In this document: positions 59,610-64,000 of the stretch, piece by piece
Layout: each line of letters starts with the position of its first letter
Numbering within the stretch: position 1 is the first letter of the stretch
Source of the DNA: Rhodoferax ferrireducens
GTDB taxonomy: Bacteria > Pseudomonadota > Gammaproteobacteria > Burkholderiales > Burkholderiaceae_C
Length of the DNA: 64,000 nt
Reading direction: 5' to 3'
NCBI GenBank assembly: GCA_002083775.1
Contig: MTEI01000005.1
Coordinates: 124,001-188,000 of the forward strand
The notes under the pieces: model-generated
Seen by the model: the letters and a program-made list of their open reading frames with translations, nothing else
Told to the model about the DNA's origin: nothing
The model's database searches: none
Made by a program: the position numbers and the translations under genes

Positions 59610-60166
59610 AAAGAGTATTTGATTTGGTTCTAGCTGCTTTGGCTGGGGCCATGCTGTTTATCCCAATTTTGGTGGTTGCCGCGTTGGTTCGATTCACCTC
59701 CAAAGGTCCCATCCTATATTGGTCCGACCGTGTAGGGTGCAATAACCAGATATTCAAAATGCCCAAGTTCCGCAGTATGCAGGTGGGTACGCCTGCTGTG
59801 GCCACGCATTTGCTCAGCAACCCGGATGCCTATTTGACGCCGGTGGGTAGCTTTCTGCGCAAGTCCAGCCTGGATGAATTACCCCAGTTATGGAGCATTC
59901 TTAAAGGTGACATGAGTTTTGTCGGTCCGCGGCCCGCCCTGTTTAACCAGCATGATCTGATGGAGTTACGCACCCGCGCCGGGGTGCATCGTCTGAAGCC
60001 AGGTCTGACGGGCTGGGCTCAGATCAACGGGCGCGATGAGTTGCCCATTCCCCAAAAAGTCGCACTGGATATTGAGTACATGCACCGGCAATCCCTTATT
60101 TTTGATGTAAAAATTATTTTTTTGACGGCATGGAAGGTTTTGGCAAGAGATAATGTCACTCATTAA
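59606..60166 (+). CDS. Initiating sugar-phosphate transferase (polyprenyl-phosphate type, PglC-like)
   Basis: This 186-residue bacterial sugar transferase (PF02397) has one hydrophobic N-terminal segment (LVLAALAGAMLFIPILVVAA) and the catalytic part. KFRSMQ, RKSSLDELPQLW with the Asp-Glu pair, and FVGPRPAL, GLTGWAQINGRD are family motifs. It lacks the four extra helices of WcaJ, so it is of the short PglC type. It starts a glycan by putting a sugar phosphate, probably a 6-deoxy-HexNAc, on undecaprenyl phosphate. Confidence 0.93.
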   Translation: MKRVFDLVLAALAGAMLFIPILVVAALVRFTSKGPILYWSDRVGCNNQIFKMPKFRSMQVGTPAVATHLLSNPDAYLTPVGSFLRKSSLDELPQLWSILKGDMSFVGPRPALFNQHDLMELRTRAGVHRLKPGLTGWAQINGRDELPIPQKVALDIEYMHRQSLIFDVKIIFLTAWKVLARDNVTH

Positions 60167-60221
60167 AAACACGATAAACGTGTATTCAGGGGATCTCTCA
60201 AGTTTAAAAAAGGAAACTCAC

Positions 60222-60536
60222 ATGACCTCTTTGATCGATATCCAGAACCAGATTGCCCTGCTGCAAAAGCAAGCCGAAGAAATCAAGGCTACCCAGTTGG
60301 CAGAAACCATTGCCGACATTCTGGCGAAGATGGAAGCGTTTGGTATCACGGTGGATGACCTGGATCGTTCCAAAGGCCGCGCCCGCAAGCCCGCGGCAGT
60401 TGCCAAATCTGGCAACCCGGCCCCCATCAAATACCGAGGCCCCAATGGTGAAACCTGGACGGGCCGTGGCTTGATGCCGCGCTGGTTGGCGGCCAAGGTG
60501 GCAGAGGGGCAAGCCAAGGAGACCTTTGCGGTCTAA
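60222..60536 (+). CDS. H-NS-like nucleoid protein
   Basis: This is a 104-residue protein from the ATG at 60222 after AAAGGAAA. The N-terminal half is a coiled-coil oligomerisation region (IQNQIALLQKQAEEI). The C-terminal half has the AT-hook-like DNA-binding motif of betaproteobacterial H-NS proteins, YRGPNGETWTGRGLMPRWL. The frame is open upstream, but it would overlap the transferase gene. It stands inside the glycan locus and could silence the AT-rich genes nearby. A small ACACG-ataaa-CGTGT hairpin precedes it. Confidence 0.92.
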   Translation: MTSLIDIQNQIALLQKQAEEIKATQLAETIADILAKMEAFGITVDDLDRSKGRARKPAAVAKSGNPAPIKYRGPNGETWTGRGLMPRWLAAKVAEGQAKETFAV

Positions 60537-60558
60537 TTAGCGGTTTTCAGGTGGATGA

Positions 60559-62430
60559 ATGCAAAGCAGGGTTTTAGGCTGGTCGCGCTCGGTCAAGCAG
60601 TTGGTTGTTGTTGCAGTTGATGTTGTTCTTGCCCTGTTCTCCACTTGGCTCGCCTTCACCCTACGGCTTGAGCAACTGAATTGGCCCACGGGGGCGCAGT
60701 GGTGGGTGTATGGGCTGGCACCTTTTCTCTCCATCCCGATTTTTGTGAAATTTGGCCTGTACCGGGCCATTTTTCGTTACACCGGCCAAGCGGCCTTGCA
60801 GGCTACTGGGAAAGCGGTTGCCATTTATGCGATGTTGCTGAGCGGCGTTTTGCTGTGGAGCCATTGGCCAGGCGTGCCGCGCAGTTTGGGCGTTCTTCAG
60901 CCGTTGATTTTTCTGTTTCTGGTGGGTGGAAGCCGTGCCTGGGCAAGATTCTGGCTTGCCGATGCAGGCCACACCAGTGTGATGCAAAGCGGGCGTTTGC
61001 TGATTTATGGCGCTGGCACAGCGGGTGCGCAAACGGCGGCGGCGTTGCGCTTGTCCAGCCAATACGGACTGATAGGTTTTGTCGACGATGACGTAGCCAA
61101 GATTGGCAGAAGCGTCAATGGCATACCTGTCTACTGCCCTTCAGACATTCGGCAAGTGATTGCCCGGCAAGGTGTTACCGACATTCTTCTCGCCCTGCCC
61201 AGTGTCACCCGCGAACGCCGTAACACCATTGTGCAAAGCCTGCGTGACTTTCCTGTACATGTGCGCACGCTGCCTGGTCTGTCTGATCTGGCTAGCGGCC
61301 GTGTCACCGTGAATGATTTTCGTGAGCTGGACATTGAAGATTTGCTGGGTCGTGAACCCGTGCCACCGCGCAATGACTTGCTGGCGCAAGAGTTAAAGGG
61401 CCAGGTGGTGTTGGTCACCGGGGCCGGTGGCAGTATTGGCAGCGAGCTCACCCGCCAGATCGTGCTGCAGCAGCCGCGCCAGTTGCTGCTGCTGGACCAC
61501 AACGAGTTTGGCCTGTACACCATCCATCAGGAGTTGCAGGCGATGTGCGCAGCGTCTGATCTGACGGTGGAACTGGTTCCCCTGCTGGGCAGCGTGACCA
61601 ATCCGCAGCGCTTGCAAGCCGTGTGTGAAACCTGGCAACCCGCCACCGTGTACCACGCCGCCGCCTACAAACACGTGCCGATGGTGGAAGACAACCCCGG
61701 CGAAGGCGTGCGCAACAACGTGCTGGGCACGCTCAATATGGCGCAAGCCGCCGTAGCCAGCGGTGCCCGGCGCTTTGTCCTCATCAGCACCGACAAGGCG
61801 GTGCGCCCCACCAACATCATGGGCGCCAGCAAACGCATGGCCGAACTGGTGTTGCAGGCGCTGGCGGCGCAAAACCCGGCCACTACCTTTTGCATGGTGC
61901 GTTTTGGCAATGTGCTGGGCTCCAGTGGCAGCGTGGTGCCGCTGTTCAGAAAGCAGTTGGCAGCCGGTGGCCCGCTGACGGTGACGCACGCCGAGGTCAC
62001 GCGTTATTTCATGACCATTCCCGAGGCAGCGCAGCTGGTGTTGCAAGCCGGCGCCATGGGGCAGGGCGGCGACGTGTTTTTGCTGGACATGGGCGAGCCG
62101 GTCAAGATCATTGACCTGGCGCGGCGCATGGTGGCGCTTTCTGGCCTGCGCGTGCGTGATGCCGCGCATCCGGATGGTGATATCGAAATTGCGGTGACTG
62201 GCCTGCGCCCGGGCGAAAAACTTTATGAGGAGTTGTTGATTGGCGACAACCCCGCGCCCACCGAGCACCCGCGCATCATGAAAGCGCATGAAGATTATCT
62301 GGACTGGGCCACGCTGGCGCCGTACCTGCAGCGCTTGCAGGCCGCCGCCGAGGCAGGTGATGTGGTGGGCATCAAAGCTGTGCTTCGGACTTGCGTTCAT
62401 GGCTACGCAGATGCACCCGTTGAGGTGTAG
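60559..62430 (+). CDS. Membrane-anchored nucleotide-sugar 4,6-dehydratase (WbpM/CapD-like)
   Basis: The protein has 623 residues. Four membrane helices (residues about 10-125) precede a CoA-binding-like Rossmann domain (LLIYGAGTAGAQTAAAL near residue 150) and the catalytic SDR (VLVTGAGGSIGSEL near residue 283). The active site STDKAVRPTNIMGASKRMAE has Met where most SDRs have Tyr, the SMK triad described for WbpM. It turns UDP-GlcNAc into the 4-keto-6-deoxy sugar used by the WbpV-like reductase. It is the last gene of the glycan locus. Confidence 0.94.
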   Translation: MQSRVLGWSRSVKQLVVVAVDVVLALFSTWLAFTLRLEQLNWPTGAQWWVYGLAPFLSIPIFVKFGLYRAIFRYTGQAALQATGKAVAIYAMLLSGVLLWSHWPGVPRSLGVLQPLIFLFLVGGSRAWARFWLADAGHTSVMQSGRLLIYGAGTAGAQTAAALRLSSQYGLIGFVDDDVAKIGRSVNGIPVYCPSDIRQVIARQGVTDILLALPSVTRERRNTIVQSLRDFPVHVRTLPGLSDLASGRVTVNDFRELDIEDLLGREPVPPRNDLLAQELKGQVVLVTGAGGSIGSELTRQIVLQQPRQLLLLDHNEFGLYTIHQELQAMCAASDLTVELVPLLGSVTNPQRLQAVCETWQPATVYHAAAYKHVPMVEDNPGEGVRNNVLGTLNMAQAAVASGARRFVLISTDKAVRPTNIMGASKRMAELVLQALAAQNPATTFCMVRFGNVLGSSGSVVPLFRKQLAAGGPLTVTHAEVTRYFMTIPEAAQLVLQAGAMGQGGDVFLLDMGEPVKIIDLARRMVALSGLRVRDAAHPDGDIEIAVTGLRPGEKLYEELLIGDNPAPTEHPRIMKAHEDYLDWATLAPYLQRLQAAAEAGDVVGIKAVLRTCVHGYADAPVEV

Positions 62431-62529
62431 CCGCCACAGTCTGAGGCGGCGAACACGCTCCATAACATGCGGCACAATTTGCCCAATGTCTAACCGACGC
62501 CCATCCTTCACTTGCCGGAGCTGCTCCCC

Positions 62530-63420
62530 ATGACCCAAACCACCCCCCCGAATTCCTCCGACCAGGCGCAGATCCTGGCGCATGCCCTGCCTTACATCCG
62601 CAAGTACCACGGCAAAACCATGGTCATCAAATATGGCGGCAACGCCATGACCGACCCGGCTTTGCAAAAAGCCTTTGCCGAAGACGTGGTGCTGCTGAAA
62701 CTGGTGGGCATCAACCCGGTGGTGGTGCACGGCGGTGGTCCCCAGATTGAGGGTCTGCTAAAACGCCTGGGCAAAAAGGGCGAATTCATCCAGGGCATGC
62801 GTGTGACCGATGCCGAAACCATGGAAGTGGTCGAGTGGGTGCTGGGTGGTGAGGTGCAGCAGGACATTGTGGGCCTGATCAACCAGGCCGGTGGTAAGGC
62901 TGTGGGCCTGACTGGGCGCGACGGCGCCATGATCCGCGCGCAAAAGCTGAAGATGCTCGACAACGCAGACCCGAGCGTGGAGCACGATGTGGGCCAGGTG
63001 GGCGACATCGTCAGCATCGACCCGAGCGTGGTCAAAGCGCTGCAGGACGATGCTTTCATACCAGTCATCAGCCCGATCGGTTTTGGCGAAGCCAACGAAA
63101 GCTACAACATCAATGCTGATGTGGTGGCCGCCAAGCTGGCCACGGTGCTCAAGGCCGAAAAGCTGCTGATGCTCACCAACATCAGCGGTGTGCTCAACAA
63201 GGCGGGTGAATTGCTCACCGACCTGACTGCGCGGCGCATTGATGAGCTGTTTGCCGACGGCACGATTTCCGGTGGCATGTTGCCCAAAATTGCCGGGGCG
63301 CTGGACGCAGCCAAGAGCGGCGTCAACGCCGTGCACATTGTGGACGGCCGGGTGCCGCACGTGTTGCTGCTGGAAATTTTGACGGACCAGGCCTTTGGGA
63401 CCATGATCCGGTCACACTGA
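62530..63420 (+). CDS. argB: Acetylglutamate kinase
   Basis: This 296-residue enzyme phosphorylates N-acetyl-L-glutamate in arginine synthesis, in the cytoplasm. Seen are [11 protein letters not shown] near the N terminus, [13 protein letters not shown] with the substrate loop, the arginine-pathway block [14 protein letters not shown], and [19 protein letters not shown]. Length is normal, and the start at 62530 is preceded by GGAGCTG. It is a housekeeping gene and marks the right edge of the glycan locus; arg genes are otherwise absent here. Confidence 0.96.
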   Translation: MTQTTPPNSSDQAQILAHALPYIRKYHGKTMVIKYGGNAMTDPALQKAFAEDVVLLKLVGINPVVVHGGGPQIEGLLKRLGKKGEFIQGMRVTDAETMEVVEWVLGGEVQQDIVGLINQAGGKAVGLTGRDGAMIRAQKLKMLDNADPSVEHDVGQVGDIVSIDPSVVKALQDDAFIPVISPIGFGEANESYNINADVVAAKLATVLKAEKLLMLTNISGVLNKAGELLTDLTARRIDELFADGTISGGMLPKIAGALDAAKSGVNAVHIVDGRVPHVLLLEILTDQAFGTMIRSH

Positions 63421-63433
63421 TACTAGGGTATGA

Positions 63434-63476
63434 ATAGCTGTAGGCCCTTTTCTGATAAGGGCTGGATGCAGTTTTT
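63434..63476 (+). repeat. Family B dispersed repeat, copy B4
   Basis: ATAGCTGTAGG, then CCCTT-7 nt-AAGGG, then GCTGGATGCAGTTTTTG. It aligns closely with B1 over its whole length and stands 14 bases after the argB stop, as B1 stands after the livH-like stop. The hairpin with T run could help end transcription, which is inference. Confidence 0.78.
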
Positions 63477-63530
63477 GTTTGGTATGCAAAGCGATCCCGC
63501 GGGTTAACCCGTGCGGTTCTTAGAACCCGG

Positions 63531-63558
63531 CCCCTAGAAAAGCCTCTGGCGCTAGGGG
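63531..63558. other. Inverted repeat between argB and the TetR gene
   Basis: CCCCTAG (63531-63537) and CTAGGGG (63552-63558) pair across 14 bases. A perfect palindrome CGGGTTAACCCG lies nearby at 63500-63511. No T run follows. Either may be a stem-loop or protein site in the 196-base gap; no gene is seen there. Confidence 0.4.
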
Positions 63559-63591
63559 CTTACCACACGCTTCATCGAAATGCTGCAAAAT

Positions 63592-63605
63592 AGAACGATC
63601 GTTCT
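63592..63605. promoter_or_regulatory. Perfect 14-bp palindrome, probable operator of the TetR gene
   Basis: AGAACGATCGTTCT is a perfect dyad 11 bases before the start codon of the TetR-family gene at 63617. The size and position are usual for self-regulating TetR repressors; a repressor bound here would block initiation. Confidence 0.65.
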
Positions 63606-63616
63606 TTTTGTGCAGC

Positions 63617-64000
63617 ATGAAGCCATCACTTTCACCCGTTAAACCGTTTCCCGTGGTCGCCTCCGGCAGGTCGCGGGGTGAGCGCGCTTTGCAAAAGGGC
63701 CAGCAGACCAAGCAGCTGATCATCGACGCCGCCCTCGGGTTGGCGCAGCAGATCGGGCTGGAAGGCCTGAGCATTGGCGTGCTGGCCGAGATCACCCACA
63801 TGAGCAAGTCAGGCGTTTTTGCCCACTTTGGCTCACGCGAGGAACTGCAGATCTCGGTGGTGCGTGAATACCACCGGCGCTTTTCTGATGAGGTGTTTGG
63901 CCCGGCCATGAATGCGCCGCGCGGCCTGCCGCGACTGCGTGCGCTGTTTGACAACTGGATGCAGCGCGTGGCCATCGAGTTGCAGTCGGGCTGCATTTTC
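63617..64000 (+). CDS. TetR family transcriptional regulator, 3' truncated by window end
   Basis: An open frame from ATG 63617 runs to the end of the window, 128 codons. It reads MKPSLSPVKPFPVVASGRSR, then a TetR-type helix-turn-helix: IDAALGLAQQIGLEGLSIGV, LAEITHMSKSGVFAHFGSRE, ELQISVV. The N-terminal tail of about 35 residues is longer than usual and basic. Its probable operator overlaps the promoter region. The ligand-binding part is mostly outside the window, so the regulated pathway cannot be judged. Confidence 0.9.
   Translation, partial: MKPSLSPVKPFPVVASGRSRGERALQKGQQTKQLIIDAALGLAQQIGLEGLSIGVLAEITHMSKSGVFAHFGSREELQISVVREYHRRFSDEVFGPAMNAPRGLPRLRALFDNWMQRVAIELQSGCIF

Noticed and set aside
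61393..62730. 445-codon - strand frame opposite the WbpM-like gene and argB start
   Set aside because: It crosses two well-supported + strand genes and encodes a His/Gln-rich low-complexity translation.
63520..63996. 158-codon - strand frame at the right edge
   Set aside because: The + strand reading of the same bases gives a clear TetR helix-turn-helix and a dyad operator, so the - strand frame is a shadow.

Overview
The window is GC-rich chromosomal DNA from a betaproteobacterium, most likely a Comamonadaceae member close to Rhodoferax or Polaromonas. I base this on the gene families (polyhydroxyalkanoate granule proteins, a Liv-type ABC cluster with acyl-CoA ligases, argB), on codon use, and on two families of short palindromic repeats of a kind I associate with this group. 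The placement is inference; no rRNA or other marker gene is present. I saw no tRNA, CRISPR array or insertion sequence, and no gene-free stretch exceeds 300 bases.

Region 1 (2-7880) is one + strand cluster: the end of a long-chain acyl-CoA ligase gene, a complete branched-chain-amino-acid-type ABC importer (ATPase, two permeases, binding protein, second ATPase), and a PaaK-like acyl-CoA ligase. Flanking ligases suggest the imported substrate is a carboxylic acid that is converted to its CoA ester.

Region 2 (7989-17446) is about neutral lipid and granules: a DUF1840 protein, a lipoprotein metallopeptidase, a PHA-system protein, an acyl-CoA-binding protein, a wax ester synthase/diacylglycerol acyltransferase, a TPR protein, a TetR regulator with a patatin-like lipase, a phasin, and a two-domain alcohol-forming fatty acyl-CoA reductase. 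Reductase and acyltransferase together would make wax esters.

Region 3 (17595-40349) is a surface-glycan locus of patchy base composition: glycosyltransferase, Wzm/Wzt exporter, methyltransferases, a 1492-residue protein with sulfotransferase, WbsX, GT4 and GT2 modules, an acyltransferase, a 1309-residue polytopic protein that looks like two GT-C-like proteins joined, then a HAD-UbiA fusion, DprE1-like and DprE2-like enzymes and a GtrA protein. The last four match the polyprenyl-phosphate-arabinose pathway of mycobacteria.

Region 4 (40410-44708) is sulfate activation: CysD with an unexplained N-terminal extension, a CysN/CysC fusion, and a divergent TauE/SafE permease. It could supply PAPS to the sulfotransferase module.

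Region 5 (45458-62430) makes and assembles further sugars: fcl and gmd (GDP-L-fucose) with a FitAB-type toxin-antitoxin pair between them, a Wzx-like flippase, a complete pseudaminic acid operon pseBCFGHI, AT-rich transferase genes, a WbpV-like reductase, an initiating sugar-phosphate transferase, an H-NS-like protein and a WbpM-like dehydratase. ArgB and a truncated TetR gene close the window.

Two palindromic repeat families recur along the window. Three copies lie inside genes (aminopeptidase, gmd, pseG) and are translated in frame.
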